A stretch of DNA of 64,000 nt, taken from positions 105,516,045 through 105,580,044 of the forward strand of contig JASDDO010000006.1 of assembly GCA_030015575.1 (NCBI GenBank), read 5' to 3'. This DNA is from Agapanthus africanus (lineage: Eukaryota; Streptophyta; Magnoliopsida; Asparagales; Amaryllidaceae). Within the stretch, counting starts at the first letter, position 1, and each line of letters starts with the position of its first letter. Under the pieces are notes generated by a model. It saw nothing but the letters and a program-made list of their open reading frames with translations, did not search any database and was not told the origin of the DNA. Positions 36,322-48,299 of this stretch are shown piece after piece. The position numbers and the translations under genes were made by a program.

Positions 36322-37889
36322 TGATTGATAGAGTTTTTGCGTGCTTAGTTAATTACCGCAATCAAGACGGTTTCGCTTGGTAGCTAGCCGGTTGAGTACG
36401 GGTCGTCCGCAGGGAGATGAGAATCTTTTTCTATGTGCTTTAACGAGTTAAGTCCAAATGTCCAGGTTTGTTTGAGATTAACTATGTGCTAAAATATATA
36501 TAAAGAGAGCTTGTTAGGTTTAGGATTAGGTTAGTTTGAGATAGGAGTCGCTCACTTCTTTCGTTGCCACTCTTAATATCGGTGTTATGGTAATCGGCAA
36601 CAACGGGGATTAGCACGACTAGGAAGGAACTTGCGAGTATAATCTAGGCTTTCCAACACTTAGTTTCTTCCTTTTGGTCCTTGTCTATCCGTTCTTGGCT
36701 CTTAGCCTTAACCTCCGGTTAATTCAACCACAACCGGTCTCGCTAAAGTATCACCGCTATCATGTCGGATAGGGTGCCGTAGGGAGCGGATTGTGGTTCA
36801 ATTAACGGAAGTCCGAATTAAGATGTTGGGCAAGAAAAAAGTGAGAGAGATTTCCTTCTCTCAAAATTTCCTTATCCTACCCTAACAAGTGAGAAACTAC
36901 TCACCCATTACAAAAAAAAGGAAAATACAACAAAAGGAGGAAGATAGAAAGAAAGAGATTAGAAGATTACAACTAGCTATTTGAGACCTCACTTTGGCAA
37001 GGATCAAGCTTAAGCATCATTGTTGTTAAGAATAGAAGAAGAAAGAAACAAACAACAAATAACAACAACTAGATTAGCAAATGAAAATTACAAGCAAATA
37101 TAATTAACAAGGTAATAAGACAAGCATGATCAAGAAAAGAACTCTTTTATTCATCACATCACTCATAAAAGCTCACTACAAGGTTTAATGGAGAAAAGAT
37201 GAAAAGAGGAAGAAGAACTACAACATCTATCCTAAAATTTAACACAAGAATAAGCACACTTCACTTGGCATTGTTCTGGGCTATTTATTGGCAGGAAACT
37301 GAAACCCTAGGGCAACATTCTGACCCAACATGAAGTTACCAAACTGCCCCCGGAAAAGTGTCAGTTGCCGAGTCAACTCGGCCGCGGATCCGCGGCCGAG
37401 TCGCCATGTCGGCCGTGCATCCGCGGCCATTTAGGGGAGTTGGCACCTCAATTTTTGTGGGTTTCCCTGTGTAGCTGTTCTCTTCAGTGTCGTATACTTG
37501 GTTTCTCAGAAGCTTTTTACATTTCATCCAGAATTTCAGCAGATCAAAAGGTGATTTGATGTGGATCTTTTGCCATGATTTTCTTGAGCTCCGCGTAGAT
37601 ATCTTGGATCTTGTGTTGACATTGTGCTTTGTGCATGAAAATGACCATTGATTTGCCATTTTGTCCTTTAAACTGGTGTGCGGCAACATACGGATAGAGA
37701 GCGGAGACCCGTATTTTATCTGTGGTTGGCAATAATCCAGAATTTGTCGCGCTTTTCCATGAATTTTACTGTTTAGAGCTGAGAACCTGTAACCTGCAAT
37801 TATCTAGCAAACACGGATCAAGAGTACCAACCTACAAGAAATGTGATCAAAAATGGGCGGTATAAAAATGCAAAAATCTGATATGAACA
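36322..37889 (-). repeat. ATH 5' LTR
   Basis: 1568 bp, partner of 15996-17578. Ends at TATGAACA and abuts the CopA-2 LTR segment beginning GGCAAGGTCCGATC, which corresponds to GGCAGGGTTCGATC at 14446 of the CopA-2 5' LTR. Confidence 0.9.
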
Positions 37890-38820
37890 GGCAAGGTCCG
37901 ATCAAATGCGTGCAGTAGTGCACGGATCATGATCGGGCGGATCATACTAGTGGGCTTTGGTTTAAGCCGGATCCTAGTATTAGATTTGTTAGATTACTTT
38001 AGTCTCATCGCATTCGCATTCAGTCGTAATGCGGATGCAGGTATGTAAATACAGGTGAGGGGTATCCTTGTGATCCATCACGAGTTACTTTAGATGTTGC
38101 CGGATCTTTTTTGTTGGACCAAACATTTAGATTAATGTTTGGATGGTGGAAATTATGAGCTAGAATTCATCATGAGATGCATTAAATGTGACATGGACAT
38201 ATATAGTGACTCATGGTCTCTTTTTTGTGTAAAATGTCACATTAGTGTTTGATTTATGTGTTGAATTGATAAGAGGAGAGAGAGGGGAAGCCATGATATG
38301 GTTGTTAGCTCTCATGTTATTGTTCTAACTCACTCTCATTTTTTTCATTCCATCACAAAAGAAAAGAAAGAGAAAAACTTCTTCTTCTTCCTCTTTCTTC
38401 TCTAGCTCATAACCTCCATCAATGGAAACACCTTCAACCTCCATCCATCTCATGGATGCAAGAGACAAAGTGATAATAAACATTCTCTACATTACCTTCG
38501 ACACGCCGGCTAGAAAACTTCGTGCTCGAGTTGCTTCGGATGAAGCGGGAGCACGTAAAAGGAATCGATGATGTGGTGCCCTTTCGGACGAGGAGATCGA
38601 GACCGGAGTTGCCGCGAGGTGCTTGCGATGGTGGCCAAAGACCAAAGGACACGGATCGATCGGTATAGCCTTTCTATCCCTTCTCTTGTTAGCTAGTTGT
38701 AGGTTAATGGTTCGATCCGGTTTTTAAGCATACGATAGCGCCGGTTTCTTGTTTAGAAAAATTTTTCGTTTCCGCATTTTGGCCTCGGAAAAATGGCCGA
38801 GGCGCTACCGTACACTTACA
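37890..38820 (+). repeat. Second, partial CopA-2 LTR (3' 0.93 kb)
   Basis: Collinear with 14446-15377 and ending in ACACTTACA next to a primer site. It is thus the right part of a 5'-type LTR cut by ATH. The same LTR segment occurs intact upstream of ATH, so the region is duplicated. Confidence 0.8.
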
Positions 38821-38833
38821 TGGTATCAGAGCC
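38821..38833 (+). other. Second primer binding site in CopA-2
   Basis: TGGTATCAGAGCC directly after the partial LTR. Confidence 0.9.
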
Positions 38834-39028
38834 ACGCCATTAATCTTTACTAGCTTTCTCTAACGTATTTAAAACTTCGATTGGCCGAATTTTCCAAAAC
38901 CGCGATTTCAAAAAGTGCAGTTTCTGTCGAATTTTTTTTGTTGTCAAAAAATTTTTTGGTGAGTTGCAGAAAATCAGGAAGGCTGTTCTAAGAACACAGA
39001 AAATTAGTGGGCATGATAGCACTGTAGT

Positions 39029-39076
39029 GCCGCGGAACCGCGGCCGTAACCCGTTTTGGCTGCGGTTCAGCCGCAG
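39029..39076 (+). other. CCGCGG leader module (CopA-2)
   Basis: GCCGCGGAACCGCGGCCGTA, then GGCTGCGGTTCAGCCGCAG after a short spacer. 208 nt after the start of the primer site. Confidence 0.75.
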
Positions 39077-40627
39077 CACTTTAGCTGCACTGCACCATTT
39101 ATTCTAGAGTGCTCTCTGACATGGAATTGGGGTTTTTGGTATTTTTTGTTTGGGCCCAGATTTGTTTGAGTACTGGGAATTGTACGTGGGGCCCACTTCG
39201 GGGAAATTTTGTCGATCGAAAATTTTAAATATGTTAGTTTACAGTATTTACATTATATCTGCGACCGTGAATGTCATTTGATCGGTAAATCATGTCTAAT
39301 TGCTATAGCCCTTTTATACGGATTTGCGAACGTGACATTCATGTTGATGTTCTGTGTTGTGCTGTGATGTTGCGGATTTGTTGTGGTGGATAGCCTGGAT
39401 GCAATGGTAGTACAGTTTGGTTATATTTGTACATTTGATATTGCGGGGCGGGCGTCCGACATGTGGACTGCCGTCACTGCCTGTTTGTATATTATTCTTC
39501 TGTGGCACGACCGGGCTGAGGTCGATGTACCCGCTGTGTATATTTTACTTTCTGACTAGTATTACCCCGTGGTGGGGTGCACGGGAAGCCGGGTTATAGA
39601 GGGCAACGGGCCCGCATCTCATGGCTTTAAGACGGAGGGGGCTTCACTCTAGAATTGGCGGGCTATTCGCCGCACTCGTAGTGGGTACAGGTTCACCCAA
39701 GGAGGGGTGCTCAAGTTACCGGATTCCGTAAAGTGCTGGGTGGTCCATTCACTTTGCTGAAGGGGGCTGCCTCGTTTCAGGTTTTGGCGGGTAACTTGCC
39801 GCGCCCGTAGGGATCTAGGATTTCATTGCACAGGCTATCCACATGACCAGGGGAACGTCGGGTTTCAGTAGCGACTCTATGAAACCCGGGGATCTCAGAT
39901 TATCTGTATTGTTCTGTGATGCTTATTACATTCTGTGATGTTGTATTTTATCACGCCTGGAGCGAATATTATATATTGATATATATACCAGTAGATGTTG
40001 TATATGTTTTACACCCGAGGAAGTCTAGTCCCCGCTCTGTCGTTAGTTAAGTAACGTAGCTAACGGGTGATGACGGGACCCAGTGGCGAATGCGGATGGC
40101 ATATACGTACATCATATTTTCGTTCTTTTGTGGTTTGATCAATTGATGGGACTGCATTGATTCGGATCAATGCAAGCTCAACAAACCTATTCTGATGTTG
40201 TTGGAACATTTTTAAAAAAAAGCTGTTATTACAAGGACATTCTCTTTTGTTTTGCACAGAGGTATTCGGTTATGAATATCCAGTACCTCAGTAGACGAGG
40301 CAAGGGCCGAGATCCCTTCACCGGGAGTGACCCTATAGACAGAAGTTTGCGTTAGGGTAATAACTTCATTATAGCCGATTAATTTTTGCTTTGCATTGTG
40401 GTATTCATCTGGAATATCCTACACTTCATTCTACACGGAAAGAGTCGAGATCCCTTCTCCGGGAGTGACCTCTTTAGCAAAGGTTTTCGCCACTATATTT
40501 TTATAAAAGGCTATCCGGTTCCTTCAACGATATCAAGTTCATTACGTTAAATGTTTTTTGCAAAAAAAAAATAAAATTCGTAGCCCTCCGTCATTTCCTA
40601 CAAGTGGTACTTAGTATTCGTGCTGCG

Positions 40628-40820
40628 TTTGTTGACTCCGTCAAGGCGTAGTGTACGGTAGCTAAGTGGTTCTTGTTTGTAGCATGGATATGCGATTGGT
40701 TAGGAAAATCGTGCGGCCTTGTTGACTCCGTCAAGGGCACGTACCGATGGGTTTAATGCAATCAAGATAATGACGGGTTGAACTTGACTAGGACTCTTTG
40801 ATTTGTTGACTCCGTCAAGG
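40628..40820 (+). other. Triple-hairpin cassette of CopA-2
   Basis: Cores at 40628-40646, 40717-40736 and 40802-40820, each GTTGAC-TCC-GTCAAGG. The three loops are identical. The outer stems differ (for example CTGCG/CGTAG at the first, GTGC/GCAC at the second). Confidence 0.82.
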
Positions 40821-41429
40821 TCACTTGGGTCTTAGGGGTAAAAACACACATCGGGAGTTTCTAAACAAATTGAAACTTTCCAGACATGCGCATACCTTCT
40901 GGAGTGTGATAACGTGAGTAGATTCCATCACATTATCATGCGATGATAGTTGGATCCCGATTCCCACTGATGAGTTCGTTTACTCCTCGGGTGATCCCGA
41001 CTAATTCTTCTTTCAGATTTGGAGGAGAATTTGAGGTAAGAGTGGGAGGTTTCCTGGTTAGATAAATTGGTAAACATTCTAATCTAGGTTTGAGTGCACG
41101 CAGAGTGTTTCTTTTCTCTCTCTCTTTGGCAGTGACCATGGCCCGACCCTTGACTATGACTCAGTGACCAAGTTAACCGAGCCTTCTTAAAACACTGGCT
41201 TTTGGATTGTTTAAGTTGCATACCTCATTGCCACTCCTACTTTTACCCTTTTCTCCAGAACACCCTTTATTACAACAAACATCCACTTCCATTGGATAAA
41301 ATTATCGTATGGTTATATACGAACTCGAAGGAACTTGTTCCAGATTCGAGGATGGTTTCCGGTACTGGGGAAAATGAATAGTACTGTTCAGTTGTCTTTT
41401 CTTTTTACCTTCTCTCAGGTTGCGAGTGC

Positions 41430-42175
41430 TCCTTGTGATCCATCACGAGTTTACTTTATATGTTGCCGGATCTTTTTTGTTGGACTAAACAATTGGATTA
41501 ATGTTTGGATGGTGGAAATTATGAGCTAGAATTCATCATGAGATGCATTAAATGTGACATGGACATATATAGTGACTCATGGTCTCTTTTTTTGTGTAAA
41601 ATATCACATTAGTGTTTGATTTGTGTGTTGAATTAATAAGAGGAGAGAGGGGGGCAGCCATGATATGGTTGTTAGCTCTCATATTATTGTTCTAACTCAC
41701 TCTCGTTTTTATCATTCCATCAAAGAGAAAAACTTCTTCTTCTTCCTCTTTCTTCTCTAGCTCATAATCTCCATCAATGGCAACACCTTCAACCTCCATC
41801 CATCTCATGGATGCAAGAGACAAAGTGATCACAAACATTCTCTACATTATCCTGGACAAGTCGGCTGGCACACTTCGTGCTCAAGTTGCATCAGATGAAG
41901 CGGGAGCCCGTAAAAGGAATCGATGATGTGGTGCCCTTTCCGACGAGGAGATCAAGACCGGAGTTGCCGCGATGAGCTTGGGATGGTGGCCAAAGACCGA
42001 AGGACACAGATAGATCGGTATAGCCTTTATATCCATTCTCTTGTTAGCTAGTTGTAGGTTAATGGTTTGATCCGGTTTTTAAGTATAGGATAGCCCCGGT
42101 TTCTTGTTTAGAAAAATTTTTCGTTTCCGCATTTTGGCCTCGGAAAGACGGCCGGGGCGCTACCGTACACTTGCA
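41430..42175 (+). repeat. CopA-2 3' LTR, terminal 0.74 kb
   Basis: Collinear with 14612-15377. Joined to the leader at TCCTTG (41430-41435), a 6-bp sequence present on both parent sides. The deletion removed all of pol and the first two thirds of the LTR. Ends CACTTGCA, followed by the duplication AGAAT. Confidence 0.82.
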
Positions 42176-42180
42176 AGAAT

Positions 42181-42836
42181 GAGATAGCTATGAAACCATA
42201 TTAGTAACTAGAGGATAGTTATAAGTGATAGGTTACTACTATCATAGGATGACGTTTAGTGATATTGCCATTTAGGGTACTGTAGGACCAGATAGTCGAT
42301 GTAGATGCGTCATCCGAACCATACCTTTTTCTAAAACAAAGAGTCGTATGTATCTTTTAAATATATACCTTGACGGATGTTACGGATTTTCAAATAATAT
42401 CTTTTTCTTAAAAACACCGTAACCCCTATTTTTAAAACTACTATTCACTTCTTTGAAAATCTGATTATATGGTTCGGGTGTGTTTGTTAGATTAGATACT
42501 TATACTTAGTAGAGATAGAATGTTTATGTAAATTCGTTTTGCTGTGGGATATAAATGCGATGAAAGAATATAAGACTGATATGATGATATGATGATATAC
42601 AGATGCGAGTCGATCGAGATGACTTATACCCTGCCGGTCCCCTGAAATGAGATTAATGTGGATGTGAACCGGGACATAGGTACATAAATACATATACCTA
42701 TATAGAATGTTGTGAATCATGGATGACAGGTCGTACGTGATTTCAGGCCGTACCCTCATTTGTCGTATAGGATGATAGGATCCCTATTAGTTTAATGCCG
42801 CCGTACGATGATTTTCCTTGCGTGATGATAGGTTCC
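42181..42836 (+). repeat. T1 5' LTR, second part (truncated)
   Basis: Continues 13347 after CopA-2 and aligns with 49748-50394. Matching stops at TGCGTGATGA (42836). The remaining 2.5 kb of the LTR, the primer site and the start of the interior are missing. Confidence 0.82.
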
Positions 42837-42878
42837 TGTCACCATAGTTTGAGCGCAGTTTGAGTTGCTGCTAGTGTT
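42837..42878 (+). other. T1 interior sequence before the solo LTR
   Basis: About 40 bp joining the truncated LTR to interior sequence, ending in the first copy of GTGTT (42874-42878). No feature recognised. Confidence 0.4.
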
Positions 42879-45069
42879 TGTAGGGTTTTTAGGTACGCTC
42901 ACAAGGTTCTACGAGGCATCAACCATGCCCGATTAAAATTTTAGCCGTGCCGAACAACCCAAAGCCGGATCTTTAAACTAGGGTTTAGGCGAAAACAAGT
43001 ATGTTAAACAGTTTAACAATAAGTGAGAGGGATTACAACCATTGTAGATCCGGTCCTTCACTTCTTAAGCTCCGTGTAGATGTCCCCTTCGCTGCGATCG
43101 TGAACTCCGGACTCTTGATTAGCTCCGCAAGAAGAACGAACGTGCTTCCTACGATGACTTCGAGGACGAAGATGATCTACGTCGGGGAGAAACTAACTCA
43201 ATCTATTCCTTCACTAGGTCATGAACTTTGTGAAGAGAACACACTCTACTACATGTAAAGTGGTAGAGGATGAAGAAGTAGGAAGTAGGCTCACTTTAGA
43301 ATTGATTTTCTCACACTTTTTCTCATGGCACCATTAGAGCTAGCAAGCTTTTCATGGAGCTTGATGAAGAAGAAGATGAAGTGAATAATTAATCCAAATG
43401 AAAACTTATCCAATGAATTATTGCACCATGGTTGAGTTAAGCCATCATGCGTAACTCATGTAGAGAATTAACCAAAGTATGAGGTTAAGGGTTGGGTTAA
43501 CTAATATCCTAAGGAATGACAAAAGTGTTGGCTTTGTTAATGTTTATCAAGCTTCAAGAAGCTTGATAACTTTGACCAAAGTCTCATCTCTTTTGTTATT
43601 TGTTAGGAAATTAGTAAAACCTAATTTAACCTTGACTTGGTTTAAGTCTCATACACCCAACTTGTATGTATCATCAAGCATGGTACAAAAATGTACACTT
43701 GCATATATCACATTTAAACAATGTGCACAATCTAGTGAGAAAAAAATCTTAAGTGAGCTAATACTAGTTAATGTAATGTAATATATCAAATATATAATTA
43801 TACATTAAATTATTAAATCAACTCTTGATTTAATAATCCGGCAATGACCGACTAATATCATGTGTTACAACTTATCGAATCAACCCTTGATCCGATAACC
43901 CGGCTATATCGCATACAACCAATCAATGTTACAAATCGCGAGAATAAAATACGGTATCTCATATCGTATTAATCTCGGTCCCGCACATATCACAGATGTG
44001 CTCCTACTCCATTTCGCTTGAGCCAGGAAATCCCTGTGTATGACTCTAAAGACTCGTCAATACACCGGTAGTAGGTGATGATCATATCAAACACCCACAA
44101 GCCGCAAGCGGTCTGCTAAACGTAACGGCCACCCAGGTATTGAGCGATCAGAAGATCAACAAGCAAGCCCGCTAGTTCTCCTGCGAATCCAATCAGTAAC
44201 ACTCCCGTACAGTCCGGTCTCGTCGTCTGATATATCGCATATCTCGCCTAAGGGTGGTAAACGTCAGACCCCAGTAGCTCGATAAGTCGTGTCGATATGA
44301 GGTCTATAACAGTTTGAGAAACTACTGATAACACTTACCAGTAAATCTCAGCAACCCTGGCCAGGGATTTCCGATTATAGCCAATCGAACACAGCGCAAC
44401 ATCAACTCCCTATACCGGGAGAGACGAATCCCCTCCTATCTCTCATTGCCTCCATATGATTTGGGACTGTACCCAAAAACCACCTTTTTGCACGCCCTCT
44501 TGGACGTGGTATGATGGAAATCAAAGCAGAGTGGGAATCACACAAGACTCTATGACGATCTCAGGTCAACAGACTAAGCTGTACCAGTGTCACCAGAGAA
44601 CTGCCATCTGACGTAAGGTATAATACCATCTAGAAGTTCTCAGCGAGTCCGTCCAGTGTACCCAGTCTCCACTGAGCACCCATACACTATCTTTGATGTC
44701 AAACACCGATGGATATGGGATCATCCATCGCCCATCATATGGGTCAATATGCATATACGCTAGTCTACTCTGGTGCTTTAATGCCCTGTATCGATACACC
44801 TACGACTAGGGACCTTGAAGGATGTACTTATGGACTACCATGTCCCCACTAGTATGATCCGCATCATAGCCCAGGAAGTCAAGTACATATCCTAAGGGCT
44901 TTACCGACATGTAACAGAGAGACAATCAGTGTACACGATAAGGTAAAGAATAACCAGATAGCATACTATCATGTCGAGCGAGAAAGTCCTCCATATATAT
45001 GTCCAAGCATCCACTACAATATACATCTCATGTATAATAATGGCCTCTAGGGCATACATATAACTAACA
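42879..45069 (-). mobile_element. Solo LTR of the CopB family, target duplication GTGTT
   Basis: 2191-bp LTR, TGTAGGG...AACTAACA on the plus strand, with perfect GTGTT on both sides (42874-42878, 45070-45074) and no interior. A solo LTR arises when the two LTRs of an element recombine. It provides the full-length reference for LTR-E, LTR-F and the CopB-G 5' LTR. Contains a repeated ATTAAATCAA...TTGATTTAAT inverted-repeat region near 43805-43840. Confidence 0.9.
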
Positions 45070-45074
45070 GTGTT

Positions 45075-48000
45075 GCGGTCGGGGTGAGCTCGTGTGGTAC
45101 GAGGGCCGACCATTGTGTTTTCTGGTGACATTGGAACGTATTGATTTAGTGTTTTGTTGTGACCTCTTATGGAGGCGAGTGCTTGGTTTTATACCGTATG
45201 ATCGGGCCATTGATAGAGCTGCCAGTTGCGAGAGGACGATTGATGTACAACATACCTCAGAGATTTTGGTGTCGCCTACCGTGCAGACAGGTGACCCAGC
45301 TGTTGCTGAGATGTCGGGATGTCGCTTCCAGAGCTTACGAGCTAAGATCACCGGAGCTTCGAGGCAGAAATGCGACAGATGATAGCTAGTCTACCTCGAT
45401 TTGAGAGACGAGGGTGATTCGTCAGATTGATGCGCCGACGCAGGCCCGGTTGAGTTGAAGATTTCCAGTTTGGAGAGAATCTTACTCAGACCTAGAGCAA
45501 ACCGATCCACAGATGACCGCCGATGTATCGCCTTTCCTGGAGGATTGAGGCATTGTTTAGCATGCGGGCGAAGAATATTCACATGTTGTATAGGCGAAGC
45601 TAAAAAGTTCGAACGAGTGTCAGAAACCCATTTCCCCAAGTTCAAAGTGTTCGGAGGAACATGCGGGTAATTCTGTGGACCCTCTAGAAGAATGAAACCC
45701 TAACTAGACATGATGACCATGGAACCACTTTGAACCTTAGGGTTTGTGGCAGTTTAGCGGTGCCATCAGTGAGGCTTGGGTATGCCCATCTACGGCTGGT
45801 CCAGAGGTGCTGTAGTATGTACCATATATTTTTAGACTGCGCTCAGGTGTTGAGACTTCGCAAAATTTTGGGACCTTGATGACTCGACGAAAAGTTTGAC
45901 GTTGTCCGGATACCATTTGATACAAGACCAGTAAGCTGACCAGCTTCGTATAGAGGACCTCACCCTGATGCGTTGTGAGTTGATCTAGGACGAACGAGTA
46001 TTGAGTATTCTTTCGATGTTGGGACGAGTCCACGAGGACGTGTTCGGCCAGATATCTTCTACAGAGTGATGAAGATACAGAGTACGCAATTTTAGGTCCG
46101 TGTGAGAGACTTCGAATTGACCGTGGCCGAGAACAGTTGCAGTGTGCAGACAGCATGGCGTGACGTCATAATGGACGACGATAAAGACAAGTGGAACCAG
46201 AGGTTCGTGCGAGACGCTGACGAGCTGTTATTACTCCCCGTCGAGATCAGAGACCTGATATGCTTACAGAGGCGTTGGGATACGGCCGGTTTCCAAGGCA
46301 ATGTGTGCTGAGAACGCAGATGTCCAAAAAACGAGAAAGGATTATGTAAGAGTACCGGCCTCCGTACAATTCGGCATAGGCAAGATCGGAAGATACCTTG
46401 AGCAGGATTCCTTTCGGGACACTGCTACAATGAGAATTGCACCTAGGATTAGATGTGTCACGTGTATTCAGAGAGATAGAGGCCGACGCCAGTGACGTGC
46501 TGCCTTACAAGTGGTCGTGATGATTGACCGAGAGATGACCAAAGAAGTGCCAGAAAGGAATCGTCCCCGTTAGCACACCTGAATGGGCCGATGAGCCGAT
46601 GGTTTGCTGGATTGGTAATCTACAGAGAAGATAAGGACCAAGAGACAGAGGACGCCAGGCCGTGAGCAGGAGGCGAGCGGATGTTCTTGCTCTGCCAGTT
46701 TGGACGCACCGACCTTTTTCGACATTGTAGGAGATGTACCTCGATGTCCTTTATTGCGATTTGCGTTGTGATCCGAGTATCACGCTTATATCGCTTGGAT
46801 TTGTGTTTTGATAATGAGTTTCCTGATATTGATTTCGTGCACCATGGCTGCACCTACTGAGTATTTACATTTTTGCGCATAGTTATCTCACCTTACATAT
46901 ATTTTATACACCGTTGTGTTGATTTGCGATTTGTACATATCTATTGCATTGATGTCGATTTTGTACCTTCGTAACATGTGTTTATGATTTCAGGGATTTC
47001 ATACAGATGATTTGATTTCTGCACTCGGTATGGCTTATATGTGCTTGTAGTGCATTGATACGTATTTTGTGCACCACAGTTGCACCTGACTTCGTTTTGA
47101 TGTCATTTGAGATATTTATTGTGATTTCATGCCTGGGGCTTGCATATGATTTGATTTATGCTTTCGGCATAGTTTTCATGCACTCTTGGTATTTGATTTA
47201 CTTTTGTGCACATTGATGCACACGGGGGTGAGATTATATACTACGGTATACCTGATTTGGATTTGGATTGAAATGTGTTGAATACCGTCGATTCGATTTT
47301 GATACTCGATATTTGTTTTGTGCACCTGAATGGATTCTTGTGCATGTCAGATGCACCCGATATTGTTGTCGTGCACACCCGTTAAACTGGACATATGCTT
47401 TCGTGCACACCCGTTGCACGTAGTTTTGGGCTTTGGTGCATATTGCGGCACCTGTATTTGGATTTGAATTCCATGCGTACAAGATGCATGCATTTATTGG
47501 ATACGCCTTTTGAGGCTGATTTTGGTTTTGAGCACTTTGTTTCCATGTTGGGCACTATATTGTGTAGTAGCAAACATGACTGATCTGAGGACAGTACCTG
47601 AGTGCTCTGCATGCATTAAAAGATTACCAAAAGGGTTTTCAAGAGAAGCTATAGTCTCGCTATTTCCTACGTGTCCGTGAGCAACACGAACATTTATAAA
47701 GGAAAACCTTTTGGGATATTTTGAAAACGACGAAACGTGTATTTAAGAAAACATATATAGACATATATTATTATTTTAAAATGAGCGTCCGTCAGTTATG
47801 CCGTGAGTTACGCATTCCCGCGGCGATTTAGACAAGTTTTTGCATGTATTCTATTCAGATTTTGGATTTTTCAAAGATGCGTACTATACACGTATTATGG
47901 TATTTGATAAGAGTATATTGGATTTCAGTAGTGGATTTAGAGATCTGTATCTCCATTGTAACTCCAAGAATATGCGTGCCAATTTGATGATTTGCGTAAC

Positions 48001-48167
48001 GCATGACGGAGTTCGATTTTGAGCTTTGTACTCATTTTCATGCGCACTTGACGCGCGGTGTTATTTCTGCGTTTTCCATGATTTCGGAGCCCCGTTGCGT
48101 AGAGCCGATTATTGAAATGTTTTATATTTTAGGGGTTTAAATTTAAATTTGCGGACCGAATTAATTT
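45075..48167 (+). mobile_element. T1 interior remnant, heavily decayed
   Basis: About 3.1 kb between the solo LTR and the T1 polypurine tract. GC-richer in its first half (45075-46700), suggesting former coding DNA, but no frame exceeds about 140 codons and I could not assign any Gag, RT or integrase motif with confidence. The second half (about 46830-47510) is non-coding with a recurring TGCAC motif. CpG decay and indels probably explain the loss. Confidence 0.5.
46834..47505. repeat. Degenerate TGCAC-motif region
   Basis: Repeated pairs such as GTGCACCATGGCTGCACC (46839), GTGCACCACAGTTGCACC (47078), GTGCACACCCGTTGCACG (47404) and GTGCATATTGCGGCACC (47437), separated by GATTTGGATTT-like spacers. 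Looks like an old tandem array in the 3' untranslated part of T1. Confidence 0.5.
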
Positions 48168-48179
48168 ATGGGGGAATAC
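48168..48179 (+). other. Polypurine tract of T1
   Basis: ATGGGGGAATAC directly before the right LTR start TGTAACATTTC; sets T1 on the plus strand. Confidence 0.75.
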
Positions 48180-48282
48180 TGTAACATTTCAGAAAATATA
48201 AAATATTATTTTTGGAATTTAATATTAAAATAATATTTTTCCCGAAAACTGCCCGATTTGCGAAATTGGGGTTTTCGAAAAA

Positions 48283-48299
48283 GGGTATAAATATATACC
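48283..48299 (+). promoter_or_regulatory. TATA-like box in T1 3' LTR
   Basis: GGGTATAAATATATACC, same position as in the other T1-family LTRs. Confidence 0.45.

Larger units (their letters stand above)
15996..37889 (-). mobile_element. ATH: Athila-like Ty3/gypsy element (11.9 kb without CopA-3)
   Basis: Minus-strand element. 3' LTR 15996-17578, polypurine tract, long 3' non-coding region, pol, gag, leader, primer site and 5' LTR 36322-37889. CopA-3 is inserted in the gag/pol linker. The family is identified by the primer site, PR-RT-RH order, 'LGASVNLLPYSVYEQLG', 'FIDDFSIFG' and the 'NVSAVTTLRSGR' region. The LTRs differ at roughly 3-4 % of positions (about 28 in 830 by eye). The right flank GGCAA (37890-37894) has no matching copy on the left, as the left border is recombinant. 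Confidence 0.88.
38834..41429 (+). other. CopA-2 5' leader
   Basis: Long non-coding leader with all modules: CCGCGG module 39029-39076, conserved hairpin 40041-40065, paired repeats about 40252-40350 and 40386-40486, triple hairpin 40628-40820, pyrimidine tract about 41106-41126. At 41255-41429 it enters the first copy of the 0.4-kb repeat and is then cut off at a junction with the 3' LTR. Confidence 0.75.
13348..42175 (+). mobile_element. CopA-2: rearranged copia element hosting ATH, target duplication AGAAT
   Basis: Outer ends are TGTTGG (13348) and CTTGCA (42175), flanked by perfect AGAAT (13343-13347, 42176-42180). The uninterrupted target is preserved in the other T1 LTR at about 49736-49760. 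Order: full 5' LTR, primer site, 0.2 kb of leader, an ATH leader scrap, ATH, a second partial LTR (37890-38820) with its own primer site, leader, then only the end of the 3' LTR. All coding DNA has been deleted. Without ATH and its leader scrap about 6.5 kb remain. Confidence 0.85.

Noticed and set aside
45737-46156. 139-codon minus-strand frame in T1 interior
   Set aside because: No recognisable domain, opposite to the T1 coding strand, in decayed sequence; likely chance.
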